This document shows, in pieces, positions 1-6,754 of a stretch of DNA of 8,126 nucleotides. The position numbers and the translations under genes were made by a program. The DNA comes from an uncultured Asticcacaulis sp. (GTDB lineage: Bacteria > Pseudomonadota > Alphaproteobacteria > Caulobacterales > Caulobacteraceae): the NCBI GenBank assembly GCA_946480525.1, contig CAMLLA010000180.1, forward strand, positions 1 through 8,126. Reading direction: 5' to 3'. A model generated the notes under the pieces. It was given only the letters and a program-made list of their open reading frames with translations. It was not told where the DNA came from and searched no databases. Positions within the stretch are counted from its first letter, which is position 1. Each line of letters opens with the position of its first letter.

Positions 1-1529
1 AGTTGCGGACGCGACTGCTGATGCGTTCGGCCGCCCGCCTTGACAAGCTCCTGTCCGGCCAGATCCTGCACCGGCTGTATTCCATCCAGACGACCAGCGG
101 CAAAAGCGCGTCCTTCGCCGGCATGATGCGCGAATTCGACACGTTGAAAGGCGTCCTGAGCGGACCGGGCGTTATCGCCCTTTTCGACGCGCCGTGGATC
201 ATATTCTATCTCGGCCTGTGCTTTCTGCTGCACCCCTATCTGGGCGCACTGGCGCTGACCGCGGGCGGCAGCCTGGCGCTTATCACCTTCCTGAACGAAC
301 GCGCGACCTACGAAAAGATCACCTCGGCCAACCAGGCGATAGCCAGCGCCTATCTCGAACAGGAAGCCCTGACCTCGCGGGCGGATGTCATTCGCGCCCT
401 TGGCATGCAGGGCGAAATGGTCCAGGTGCAGCTCAAGAGCCGGAACATCGGTGTCAGCGAAGGCCTTCGCGCCAATGCGGCCGGGGATAATTTCGCGGCC
501 CTGACCAAGTTCCTGAAGATGCTGCTGCAATCCCTGGCCCTGGGCGTCGGCGCCTGGCTGGCGATCTCGCAGCAAATCTCCGCCGGCGCCATCTTCGCCG
601 CCTCCCTGCTGATGACGCGCTCGATCGCGCCCATGGAGCAGATCATTGGGCAATGGCGCAGCCTGACAAAGGGCTATAACGCCTATAAGAAGCTCAACAG
701 CCTGTTCTACCAGGTCGATCCGGAGCCCCAGCTGGTGCAGTTGCCGGCGCCCAAGGCATCGCTGACGGTCGATAACCTGACGGTCGCCAATCGCGAACAG
801 CGGCGCTACTTCCTGCAAGGCGTATCATTTACAGTAAAGGCCGGAGAAACGATTGCCATCATCGGTCCCAGCGGCGCCGGGAAGACGACCCTGGCGCGGG
901 CCATTGTCGGGATCGACAGCTATGATTACGGCACGGTCCGCTTCGACGGCTCCGAACGTTCCGAATGGGACCAGCAGCGCCTGGGCAAATGCATCGGCTT
1001 CCTGCCCCAGGATACCTGCCTCTTCCCGGGTACGATCGCAGCCAATATCAGCCGTTTTGAAGGCACGCTGAATTCAGACTCGCTACTGATCGACCAGAAG
1101 ATCGTCGAGGCCGCTAAGGCCGCCGGCGCCCACGACATGATCTCGAAGTTCCCGCAGGGCTACAACACCGTGCTTGGCGCGGGAGGTTCAGGCCTGTCCG
1201 CCGGACAGGCGCAGAGAATCGGGTTGGCGCGCGCCCTGTACGGTGATCCGTTCCTTCTGGTCCTGGACGAGCCGAACGCCCATCTTGACCAGGAAGGCGA
1301 AGACGCCCTGATGAAGGTCATTCAGTCGTTCTGCGATCGCGGCGGTGCCGTCATGGTGATCGTGCACCGCGCCGCCATCCTGTCGGTCGTCAACAAGATC
1401 CTGTTCCTGAAAAATGGCCGAGCCGCCTTCTTCGGCACGCGGGACGAATGGGTCAAGGCCCAGCAGCCTCAGGCCCAGATCGATGGCGACGACGCCAGCA
1501 GCCGGCCGGCCCTGGCGAAAAGCAACTGA
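1..1529 (+). CDS. Type I secretion ABC transporter, PrtD/HlyB-like permease-ATPase (5' partial)
   Basis: Inner-membrane energy-providing subunit of a type I secretion system, which moves unfolded RTX-type proteins from cytoplasm to medium with a HlyD-like adaptor and a TolC-like pore. The frame is open to the left edge; the first whole codon is TTG at 3, and family members of about 570-590 residues suggest 65-80 N-terminal residues are missing. Numbering from that codon, the membrane domain includes hydrophobic segments near 56-97 (with the family-typical LFDAPW) and 168-206, followed by SIAPMEQIIGQW. The ATPase domain shows Walker A GPSGAGKTT (288-296), Q-loop Q336, signature LSAGQ (398-402), Walker B LLVLDE (418-423) and H-loop H455. 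The LSAGQ form and the following ARALYGDP are typical of the PrtD subfamily. It is followed after 54 bases by the adaptor gene, so the two are presumably one operon. The general call is secure; the substrate is inferred. Confidence 0.93.
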   Translation, partial: LRTRLLMRSAARLDKLLSGQILHRLYSIQTTSGKSASFAGMMREFDTLKGVLSGPGVIALFDAPWIIFYLGLCFLLHPYLGALALTAGGSLALITFLNERATYEKITSANQAIASAYLEQEALTSRADVIRALGMQGEMVQVQLKSRNIGVSEGLRANAAGDNFAALTKFLKMLLQSLALGVGAWLAISQQISAGAIFAASLLMTRSIAPMEQIIGQWRSLTKGYNAYKKLNSLFYQVDPEPQLVQLPAPKASLTVDNLTVANREQRRYFLQGVSFTVKAGETIAIIGPSGAGKTTLARAIVGIDSYDYGTVRFDGSERSEWDQQRLGKCIGFLPQDTCLFPGTIAANISRFEGTLNSDSLLIDQKIVEAAKAAGAHDMISKFPQGYNTVLGAGGSGLSAGQAQRIGLARALYGDPFLLVLDEPNAHLDQEGEDALMKVIQSFCDRGGAVMVIVHRAAILSVVNKILFLKNGRAAFFGTRDEWVKAQQPQAQIDGDDASSRPALAKSN

Positions 1530-1583
1530 CGTGTGTTCCAGACAAATGCGCATAGATTTTAAATCCAGCTTCCGGGCAGTGTC

Positions 1584-2960
1584 ATGAGCGACAACGCACT
1601 CGTTAATACCGACAAGACCGAGATTGCCGTCGATCTCGACGGCCGCCCCGTCGAACAGGACGATCCGCGCCGCGATATTCGCAACGGTTTCATTTTCGTT
1701 GGCGTCTTCTTTCTTCTGTTCGTCGGATTGGCAGCGCTTATCCGCGTCGATGCGGCGATCTACTCCCACGGGTCGATCGTCGTCAGTGGCTCCAGGCAAC
1801 AGATTCAGCACCGCGAAGGCGGCGTCATCACGGCCGTAAGGGTTCGCGAAGGCGATTATGTCAAACAGGGCCAGGTCCTGATCGAGCTGGCCGGCGACAA
1901 TACCGAAGCCAACGCGCTGGCGCTCAAGTCCGAATATATCAAGCTGATGATCACCCAGGCCCGTCTCCTGGCGGAAATGAAAAGGGCGGGCAGTTTTGCC
2001 GAGCCGCCGGAGCTGAAAATGTTCACGGGCGCAGACCGCGTGCTGGTCGACAACGAAATGGCGACGCAACGCCAGGCCATGAACTTGCGTTATCGCGAAA
2101 TCAACGATCAGGTGACGGTCCTGGCCAAGCGCCGTAACCAGACGCAGGAGATGATCGCTGGCGCCCAGCGTCAGCTGCAACTGAACGACAGGCGCCGGGC
2201 GCTGGCGCAGGACGAACTGACCAGTGTCGAAGGCCTGGAAGCCAAGGGGTACGCACCCAAGACGCGCGTCCGCCAGCTCCAGCAATCGATCGCGGGCCTT
2301 GAGTCCGACAATGCCGGTCTTAATGCCGACATGCGCCGCAACATCGCCAGCATTACGGAACTTAGCGCCCAGGAAAACTCGGTTCGCAGCCAGGCCGCGG
2401 CCCAGATCGTTCAGCAGTTGGAACAGATCAGCAGCCGCCTGAGCGAGGTCGCGCCAGGCATGACGTCAGCATCGGCTCAGCTTGGCCGCACGACCGTCAA
2501 GGCAACCTCCACCGGCCGTGTCGTCGGCCTGACCGTGCACAATGCCGGCGCCGTCGTGACGCCCGGCCAGGTCATGCTGGAAATTGTTCCTGACGACGCG
2601 CCTCTGATTATCGAAGCCATGGTCGACGCCAAGGATGGCGATGACATCCGTCCCCAGCAGGAAGCCCAGATCCGCTTCAGCGCCATTCAGGAACGCGACC
2701 TGCCGATTCTGAAAGGCAAGGTGCTCAAGATTTCTCCGGACACCTTCCAGGACCAGAAGACCGGCGTGCATTTCTATAAGGCGCAGGTTGAGGTCAGCCC
2801 TTCGGCGGTCAACGAGATTTCCAAGGTGCGTGGCGGCAAGGATGTCCTCAAGCCCGGTCTGCCGGTGGAGATCATTGTGCCGCTACGCAAGCGCACGATC
2901 CTCGGCTACCTGTTCGAGCCGCTGAATCAGACATTCTGGCGCAGCTTCCGGGAGCACTGA
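1584..2960 (+). CDS. HlyD/PrtE-family type I secretion membrane-fusion protein
   Basis: Periplasmic adaptor linking the ABC transporter to an outer-membrane TolC-like pore. The 458 residues fit the family (about 430-480). A short cytoplasmic N-terminus is followed by one membrane segment (about 35-54). Next comes the first half of a lipoyl-like domain (about 62-102, with the family-typical REGGVI and VREGDYVKQGQ), a Gln/Arg/Ala-rich coiled-coil hairpin (about 105-285), the second lipoyl half (about 301-336, ATSTGRVVGLTV then VVTPGQVMLEIVP), and a beta-barrel region ending PGLPVEIIVPLRKRT...YLFEPL, the usual C-terminus of PrtE/HlyD adaptors. The start at 1584 is taken because the next in-frame Met lies far inside the protein; its Shine-Dalgarno match is poor, so translation may be coupled to the transporter gene upstream. 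The subunit assignment is secure. Confidence 0.94.
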   Translation: MSDNALVNTDKTEIAVDLDGRPVEQDDPRRDIRNGFIFVGVFFLLFVGLAALIRVDAAIYSHGSIVVSGSRQQIQHREGGVITAVRVREGDYVKQGQVLIELAGDNTEANALALKSEYIKLMITQARLLAEMKRAGSFAEPPELKMFTGADRVLVDNEMATQRQAMNLRYREINDQVTVLAKRRNQTQEMIAGAQRQLQLNDRRRALAQDELTSVEGLEAKGYAPKTRVRQLQQSIAGLESDNAGLNADMRRNIASITELSAQENSVRSQAAAQIVQQLEQISSRLSEVAPGMTSASAQLGRTTVKATSTGRVVGLTVHNAGAVVTPGQVMLEIVPDDAPLIIEAMVDAKDGDDIRPQQEAQIRFSAIQERDLPILKGKVLKISPDTFQDQKTGVHFYKAQVEVSPSAVNEISKVRGGKDVLKPGLPVEIIVPLRKRTILGYLFEPLNQTFWRSFREH

Positions 2961-3014
2961 TTACCTTTCGGCCTGACGCAGCCATATCATAAAAGCGGGT
3001 GAGGACTGTTCGCG

Positions 3015-4010
3015 ATGCAGAGGATGCTGCTGAGGGGTTTGGGGATTGTCGGGGCGTCACTGCTGCCTCTGTCGGTGCAGTCTGAACCCAAGACCGTCAC
3101 GTTCGTCCAGCCGGTGTCCTGCAAGCTGGGCGAAACGTGCGTGATCCAGCAGTATTTCGATCACGACCCTGGTTCAGGGGCTGCGGACTATCGATGCGGG
3201 GCACAGACCTACGATGGTCACGACGGCACGGATTTCCGCATCCCGGACCAGACCTTCCTGGCCAAAGGCGTTCCGGTCGTCGCCGCGGCCGATGGCGTTA
3301 TCCTGGGTGTCCGCGACGGAGAGCCGGACGCAACGGGGTCTGGCTATGACGAGGCGGCGGTTGCGGGCAAGGAATGCGGCAACGGCGTGGTCATCCGCCA
3401 CTCCGTTGGCTGGGAAACGCAATACTGCCATATGCGCAAGGGGTCGATCCAGGTTCGGAAACACACGCTGGTAAAGGCCGGCGCGGTCCTGGGCTACGTC
3501 GGACAATCAGGCAAGGCAGCGTTTCCGCACATGCACTTTTCCGTCCGGCACAACGGTGAAAAGGTCGACCCCTTCTTCAGCCAGGCGGCGTGCAGCACGG
3601 ACGCATCATTGACCGGATCGAAATGGCGCCCTGAGGACCAGAAAGCCCTGGCCTATCGACCGGCTTTCGTCCTCAACAGCGGTTTCACCACGGCCACCCT
3701 GGAGATGAACGACGTGGAAAGGGCGGGCTTGCCGGTACCGAATGCTGGTTCAGCCGTGCTCATCGCCTATGTCCGGGCGATAGGATTGCTCAAGGGAGAT
3801 GTTCAGCATCTTGTGGTGAAGGATCCCGACGGCGATGTGTTTGTCGAAAACGCCGAGGCGCCTCTCGACCGCAACAAGGCCCAGTACCTTCTCTACAGCG
3901 GGCGTAAACGGCCCGCGACGGGCTGGCGCAAGGGCAGGTATTCGGCACGCTACACGATTACCCGGCAGGGACAGGTCGTGGCCGGCACAAGCTTCGACTT
4001 CACGATGTAG
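3015..4010 (+). CDS. Exported M23-family (LytM-type) zinc metallopeptidase
   Basis: Likely periplasmic peptidoglycan endopeptidase of 331 residues. A signal peptide is visible (about 1-23: basic MQRMLLR, hydrophobic core, likely cut near VQS/E). The M23 core carries the expected metal and catalytic residues: H69xxxD73 (YDGHDGTDF), H139 (TQYCHM) and H172xH174 (PHMHF). By family knowledge H69, D73 and H174 bind zinc while H139 and H172 act in catalysis, so the enzyme looks active. Six cysteines (36, 42, 61, 121, 138, 193) suit disulphides in the periplasm. Residues of about 215-331 form an extra C-terminal region I do not recognise. GAGGA at 3001-3005, nine bases before ATG, supports the start. 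It lies 54 bases after the adaptor gene and probably shares its transcript. Whether it serves the secretion system or general wall remodelling cannot be told from sequence. Confidence 0.9.
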   Translation: MQRMLLRGLGIVGASLLPLSVQSEPKTVTFVQPVSCKLGETCVIQQYFDHDPGSGAADYRCGAQTYDGHDGTDFRIPDQTFLAKGVPVVAAADGVILGVRDGEPDATGSGYDEAAVAGKECGNGVVIRHSVGWETQYCHMRKGSIQVRKHTLVKAGAVLGYVGQSGKAAFPHMHFSVRHNGEKVDPFFSQAACSTDASLTGSKWRPEDQKALAYRPAFVLNSGFTTATLEMNDVERAGLPVPNAGSAVLIAYVRAIGLLKGDVQHLVVKDPDGDVFVENAEAPLDRNKAQYLLYSGRKRPATGWRKGRYSARYTITRQGQVVAGTSFDFTM

Positions 4011-4013
4011 ACA

Positions 4014-4043
4014 AAAAGCCGGCGGATGGCTCCACCGGCTTTT
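4014..4043. terminator. Bidirectional intrinsic terminator between the peptidase and RTX genes
   Basis: AAAAGCCGG (4014-4022) pairs perfectly with CCGGCTTTT (4035-4043). After one mismatch three further pairs (4024-4026 with 4031-4033) close a four-base loop. Four T residues end the hairpin on the + strand and five on the - strand. It begins 3 bases after the peptidase stop codon and lies 26 bases beyond the RTX stop, so it can end both convergent transcripts. Confidence 0.85.
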
Positions 4044-4069
4044 CGCTGTTTCAGGACTTGTGTCCGATA

Positions 4070-4645
4070 TCAGAAGATAAAGTCGCTGGCTGAGACCGAG
4101 GCAACACCCTTCAGGAAGATCGAAGTGTTGTTGAATTCGATCAGCGTGCCGCCATTGACGCTTTCGATGTCGAGCTTGCTGAACTTCGTGAAGGCCAGAC
4201 CAAGGTCGATCTTGTCCACGCCGCTGACGAAATCGACGATCTGGTCGTAGCCGTCGTTGCGATCGAAGTGGAAGACGTCACTGCCCGCACCGCCGGCAAT
4301 AAGGTCGTCGCCGTCGCCGGCCCAGATGTGGTCATTGCCGGCGTCGGCCATGATGCGGTCGTTACCCTTGCCGCCGAACAGCACATCGTTGCCGTCACGG
4401 CCCCAGATGATATCGTCGCCCTTGCCGGAAAAGACCCAGTCGTCGCCCTTGCCGGCGGTCAGGTTGTCACTGCCCTTGCCGCCGAAGACCAGATCGTCAC
4501 CGGTGCCGGCGTTGACCACGTCGTCGCCCTTGCCGGCGACGATGATGTCGTTGCCGGTAGTAGCGGTCAGGTTATCATTGAGCTTAGTGCCGACCAGAAG
4601 ATTAAGAGTGCTCAGTTTTCCGAGCAGATTAAGCAGAACAGACAT
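4070..4645 (-). CDS. Small RTX (hemolysin-type calcium-binding) secreted protein
   Basis: A 191-residue protein built almost wholly of RTX repeats. A leucine-rich N-terminus (1-18) is followed by twelve in-register nonapeptides (19-126), for example AGKGDDVVN, GGKGSDNLT and GGKGNDRIM. By family knowledge these bind calcium and fold into a beta-roll outside the cell. The tail (about 124-191) has the serralysin-like FDRNDGYDQIVDFVSGVDKIDL and ends ASDFIF, a typical uncleaved type I secretion signal (acidic residue then hydrophobics at the very C-terminus). There is no Sec signal, no protease HExxH and no other effector domain. GAGGG (4652-4656) six bases before ATG supports the start. It faces the ABC/adaptor operon across a shared terminator and is the likely cargo of that exporter. 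A structural, adhesive or matrix role is inference; it could also be a shortened relic of a larger RTX protein, although the frame is intact. Confidence 0.92.
   Translation of the reverse strand: MSVLLNLLGKLSTLNLLVGTKLNDNLTATTGNDIIVAGKGDDVVNAGTGDDLVFGGKGSDNLTAGKGDDWVFSGKGDDIIWGRDGNDVLFGGKGNDRIMADAGNDHIWAGDGDDLIAGGAGSDVFHFDRNDGYDQIVDFVSGVDKIDLGLAFTKFSKLDIESVNGGTLIEFNNTSIFLKGVASVSASDFIF
4268..4591 (-). repeat. Twelve tandem 27-bp units encoding RTX nonapeptides
   Basis: The coding stretch for residues 19-126 of the RTX protein has a strict 27-base period with no insertions. On the + strand the sub-motif GTCGCCCTTGCCGG recurs exactly at several units and close variants occur in others. The periodicity also opens long frames on the opposite strand, which are shadows. 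Repeat number could change by slippage or recombination. Confidence 0.85.
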
Positions 4646-4770
4646 GAAATTCCCTCATTTGTTAGCGCGCCCCCAACGCTGTGACGAACCTTTCGCCTTC
4701 CTTCGCTGGGCCTTACACGTATGGATGCAAAACCTATGCTTATAATTACAGGGCAAAAACGTGCCGTGAC

Positions 4771-4784
4771 GAAACATCTGTTTC
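4771..4784. promoter_or_regulatory. Palindrome upstream of the RTX gene, possible operator
   Basis: GAAACATCTGTTTC is a perfect 6-bp inverted repeat with a two-base centre, in the AT-rich region 126-139 bases before the RTX start codon. Its size suits a dimeric regulator site, but I know no regulator with this exact site, and a palindrome this short can occur by chance. Confidence 0.25.
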
Positions 4785-5340
4785 ATTCTGGAACTGCTGC
4801 CTGCCCACACAAAGCCATCTTTTTAACTTTTTAGAAATTTATCACCCCTGCTGATTGAATCGATACGGGTAGCGATGGGGTACCTGTCGCCTGGAAAGGG
4901 ATACCGCACATGCCCAGCGGACGAAGGTGCTAAAATACCCGACCCGCACCCGGACTTTCGTCACCGTCTTGAAGCGGATGGCCTGTATCAGTTTCCCGCG
5001 CCGCAGAACGGCAGCCTGGGCGGCGATCGATGGAGAAGCCGGAGCGGCGCTGCCACGCCTTTGGAATGGGGCTTCATTGTCGCATTTTCATCACATGAGA
5101 CGACGAACACACATCGGGATCACCGTGCGTTCTTCGGCATTCGTAAACCCGGCGGAAATTGGGAAGGCTTGTAAAAATGAGCTTGCGGTGGGCGGGCCCG
5201 GTCTCCCGTTACCAATATCCGCCGTGAGGAAAGGGTAGTCCGCGCAATCAACCCGCAGGAGTCATGGCTTTGCCTCTGTGCTCGCCGATGCCAGGTTTGT
5301 GAAGCCGTCGGCTGCTGTGGGTGGGCGACCTTCCGGGCGA

Positions 5341-5357
5341 TGGCATAACAATTGCTT
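5341..5357 (+). promoter_or_regulatory. Sigma-54 (RpoN) type -24/-12 promoter for the small membrane-protein gene
   Basis: TGGCATAACAATTGCTT matches the RpoN consensus TGGCACG-N4-TTGCW. The invariant GG (5342-5343) and GC (5354-5355) are exactly 10 bases apart, and the TTGCT -12 box is perfect. The two differences are at the last two bases of the -24 box. Transcription would start near 5367, giving a leader of about 34 bases. RpoN promoters need an activator ATPase bound upstream, so the gene would be tightly switched; no activator gene is in the window. Confidence 0.6.
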
Positions 5358-5400
5358 GTCCGTCTATTGGCGAGTTATTAATAAAGGCTAGGGGACATCC

Positions 5401-5562
5401 ATGGACAACGAAGTACTAGCAATTCCTTCAGCACCGGCAATAGGTGTTCTTTTCGACACCGTCATCTTTGCGGTGTTTGTCACCATCGTTGCCGGCATCA
5501 TCGGCTGTGTAACGGTGCTGAATGCGCTGGATTCGAAATCGAGGCTCAAGGTGACGGTTTGA
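5401..5562 (+). CDS. Small single-pass membrane protein of unknown function (53 aa)
   Basis: A 53-codon frame, ATG at 5401 to TGA at 5560-5562, well supported by context: AGGGGA at 5390-5395 with a five-base spacer, a sigma-54-like promoter 44 bases upstream, and a strong terminator 20 bases downstream. The N-terminus is acidic and proline-containing (MDNEVLAIPSAPAIG). Residues of about 20-40 form one membrane helix (TVIFAVFVTIVAGIIGCVTV...), and the tail is short and basic (DSKSRLK). The charge pattern predicts N-terminus outside and C-terminus in the cytoplasm. C36 follows IIG and would fit a lipobox, but the N-terminus lacks the usual basic residues, so a lipoprotein is unlikely. I recognise no family. 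It stands alone between the RTX gene and the polysaccharide operon. Small toxin, membrane-complex accessory or envelope-stress peptide are all possible, and none is supported by a motif. Confidence 0.72.
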   Translation: MDNEVLAIPSAPAIGVLFDTVIFAVFVTIVAGIIGCVTVLNALDSKSRLKVTV

Positions 5563-5582
5563 TCCCGGCGGAGACAGGTATC

Positions 5583-5626
5583 AAAACAAAGGGCCATTGC
5601 GGTATCCCGCAATGGCCCTTTGTTTT
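5583..5626. terminator. Strong bidirectional terminator with a perfect 20-bp stem
   Basis: Bases 5583-5602 pair without mismatch to 5607-5626 around the loop TATC. The stem has a GC-rich core (GGGCCATTGCGG) flanked by A-rich and T-rich arms, giving TTTGTTTTT on the + strand. It follows the small membrane-protein stop by 20 bases and lies 18 bases beyond the glycosyltransferase stop on the - strand, so it insulates the two convergent units. Confidence 0.93.
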
Positions 5627-5644
5627 TCTGTCCTTGCTCCGTGT

Positions 5645-6754
5645 CTATGCCGACACGGGCTGGTCAAGCGGCTCAAGACGATTGGTCCCTAAGGACTGAT
5701 ACACGCCGATCGTCTTTTCGGCGACATGCGACCAGGTCAGGAAGTTGCCCTTGTCGACCACGTACTCGGCCTGGTTTTCAATGCCGTGCGTAAGCTTGGC
5801 CGAAATGGCGTCGATGTCGTTAGGGTCGACAAAGTGATGGCTGGGCAGCGGCATGTCCTTGTTTTCCGGAATGTCGCTGATCAGCACGGAGCAGCCCTGG
5901 CTGATGGCTTCAAGTGTCGCGTTGGACGACCCCTCGTGCAGCGAAACGTTGACGTACAACGCGCTGCGCTTCAACAGCGCCGGCACGCTGGAGCGCGGCA
6001 CGCGGCCCAGAAGCTTGACCTTGTCATTCAGAAGGGGGCGCAACTGTTCTGCGTAGGGTTCGTCGTCGAGGCCGCCGGCGACAACCAGATCATACTCGGG
6101 ATGCGTTTCGCTCAGCTTGTTGAATGACCTGACCAAGTTTATCACGTTCTTCTGGTAGGTGACACGGCCGACCGAAAGAATGAACGGACGATCCGAGGAC
6201 AATGGCAAATGGCTATCCGACACAATGGCCGGGTCCAGTGCATTGGGGATCATGTGAACATTTTTCTTAATGCCCTTTTTCGCCAGGCGATCGCTTAGCG
6301 CCGGCGTGACCGAAATCACGGCGTCGGCAAAACGCAGCTGCCATTCGGCAAACAGGAAGCCCAGCCGGCCGACAAACCCCCACTTATTGAGGATGTAATC
6401 CGCCGACCCATAGCGCACGACCGTCTTGCAGCCGAACAGCTTGTATACAAGCAGGAATACGGCGGAGCCCAGGCCCTGCAGGTGGACGACATCCGGCCGC
6501 ATCTTCAATACCTGGTAGATCGCATACAGATAATAGGCGATCTTGTCGGTATTCAGAAACTTGACGGTGGGTGACGCAAGCAGCTGAACGCCCCTGTATT
6601 GCTCCCCTTTGATGTATTTGTGCAGGCCCATGACGGTTACGTCATATCCGGCTGCCGCCATCAACGGGAAAAGGACTTCGGCATTTTTTTCGGCGCCACC
6701 TTCGACATCGGGAATGCCACGCGCTCCGATAACCAGTACTTTTTTAGACTGCAT
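5645..6754 (-). CDS. GT4-family glycosyltransferase (surface polysaccharide synthesis)
   Basis: A 369-residue cytoplasmic, probably membrane-associated GT-B enzyme, expected to transfer a sugar from a nucleotide donor onto a lipid-linked oligosaccharide with retention of configuration. The N-terminal domain starts KKVLVIGARGIPDVEGGAEK (4-23), with the acceptor-side glycine loop EGGAE and the RGIPxxxGG form seen in O-antigen and exopolysaccharide transferases. The C-terminal domain has SVGRVTYQKN (194-203; R197 and K202 expected to bind the donor diphosphate) and the GT4 E-x7-E motif at E274 and E282 (HEGSSNATLEAISQG). Length is normal and no key residue is missing. AGGGG at 6763-6767, eight bases before ATG, supports the start, which overlaps the stop of the polymerase gene by 11 bases; translation is probably coupled. 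Donor and acceptor sugars cannot be read from sequence. Confidence 0.92.
   Translation of the reverse strand: MQSKKVLVIGARGIPDVEGGAEKNAEVLFPLMAAAGYDVTVMGLHKYIKGEQYRGVQLLASPTVKFLNTDKIAYYLYAIYQVLKMRPDVVHLQGLGSAVFLLVYKLFGCKTVVRYGSADYILNKWGFVGRLGFLFAEWQLRFADAVISVTPALSDRLAKKGIKKNVHMIPNALDPAIVSDSHLPLSSDRPFILSVGRVTYQKNVINLVRSFNKLSETHPEYDLVVAGGLDDEPYAEQLRPLLNDKVKLLGRVPRSSVPALLKRSALYVNVSLHEGSSNATLEAISQGCSVLISDIPENKDMPLPSHHFVDPNDIDAISAKLTHGIENQAEYVVDKGNFLTWSHVAEKTIGVYQSLGTNRLEPLDQPVSA

Larger units (their letters stand above)
4646..5400. other. Long intergenic region without a convincing gene
   Basis: About 755 bases separate the divergently oriented RTX gene (-) and small membrane-protein gene (+). 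The left part (about 4735-4860) is AT-rich, as expected of the upstream region of the RTX gene, and contains a short palindrome. The middle (4875-5240) has two overlapping + frames of about 100 codons, but neither has a ribosome binding site or a recognisable motif. An 11-base odd palindrome AGCCGTCGGCT lies at 5303-5313. The right end carries a sigma-54-type promoter and the ribosome binding site of the small gene. I recognise no riboswitch or known RNA family here; an unannotated RNA or a decayed gene remains possible. Confidence 0.6.

Noticed and set aside
1546..1587. A 13-codon frame whose TGA overlaps the adaptor ATG (ATGA)
   Set aside because: It has no ribosome binding site, and such a short frame is expected by chance; a leader peptide cannot be supported.
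1188..2285. A 365-codon - strand frame across the ABC and adaptor genes
   Set aside because: It is antisense to two genes with unmistakable family motifs and spans their junction; a GC-rich shadow frame.
4257..4745. Long open frames on the + strand opposite the RTX gene
   Set aside because: They arise from the 27-base periodicity of the RTX repeats, give low-complexity repetitive translations, and have no ribosome binding site; the - strand frame has clear family motifs.
4750..4775. Possible second sigma-54 promoter upstream of the RTX gene (- strand GGCACGTTTTTGC)
   Set aside because: The -24 half is a perfect match, but GG and GC are 9 rather than 10 bases apart, which normally abolishes RpoN recognition.
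4875..5238. Two overlapping + frames of 99 and 103 codons in the intergenic region
   Set aside because: No Shine-Dalgarno sequence, no recognisable domain and no clear coding bias; they overlap each other in different frames. Kept only as part of the unexplained interval.
5264..5302. A 12-codon frame starting ATGGCTTTG after CAGGAG
   Set aside because: The spacer between AGGAG and ATG is only two bases, and the predicted peptide has no features.
5220..5340. Possible riboswitch or RNase P-like segment (GAGGAAAG near 5226)
   Set aside because: Only a short fragment resembles a known RNA core; the rest of the conserved structure is missing.
5401..5562. Reading the small protein as a lipoprotein or a PEP-CTERM-like sorting signal
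   Set aside because: IIGC fits a lipobox, but the N-terminus is acidic rather than basic; there is no PEP motif and no arginine-rich end, so a plain single-pass membrane protein is the simpler reading.
5388..5612. A - strand frame of 74 codons antisense to the small membrane-protein gene
   Set aside because: It begins inside the terminator hairpin and runs back through the small gene's ribosome binding site; the + strand frame has promoter, ribosome binding site and terminator in order, so this is a shadow.
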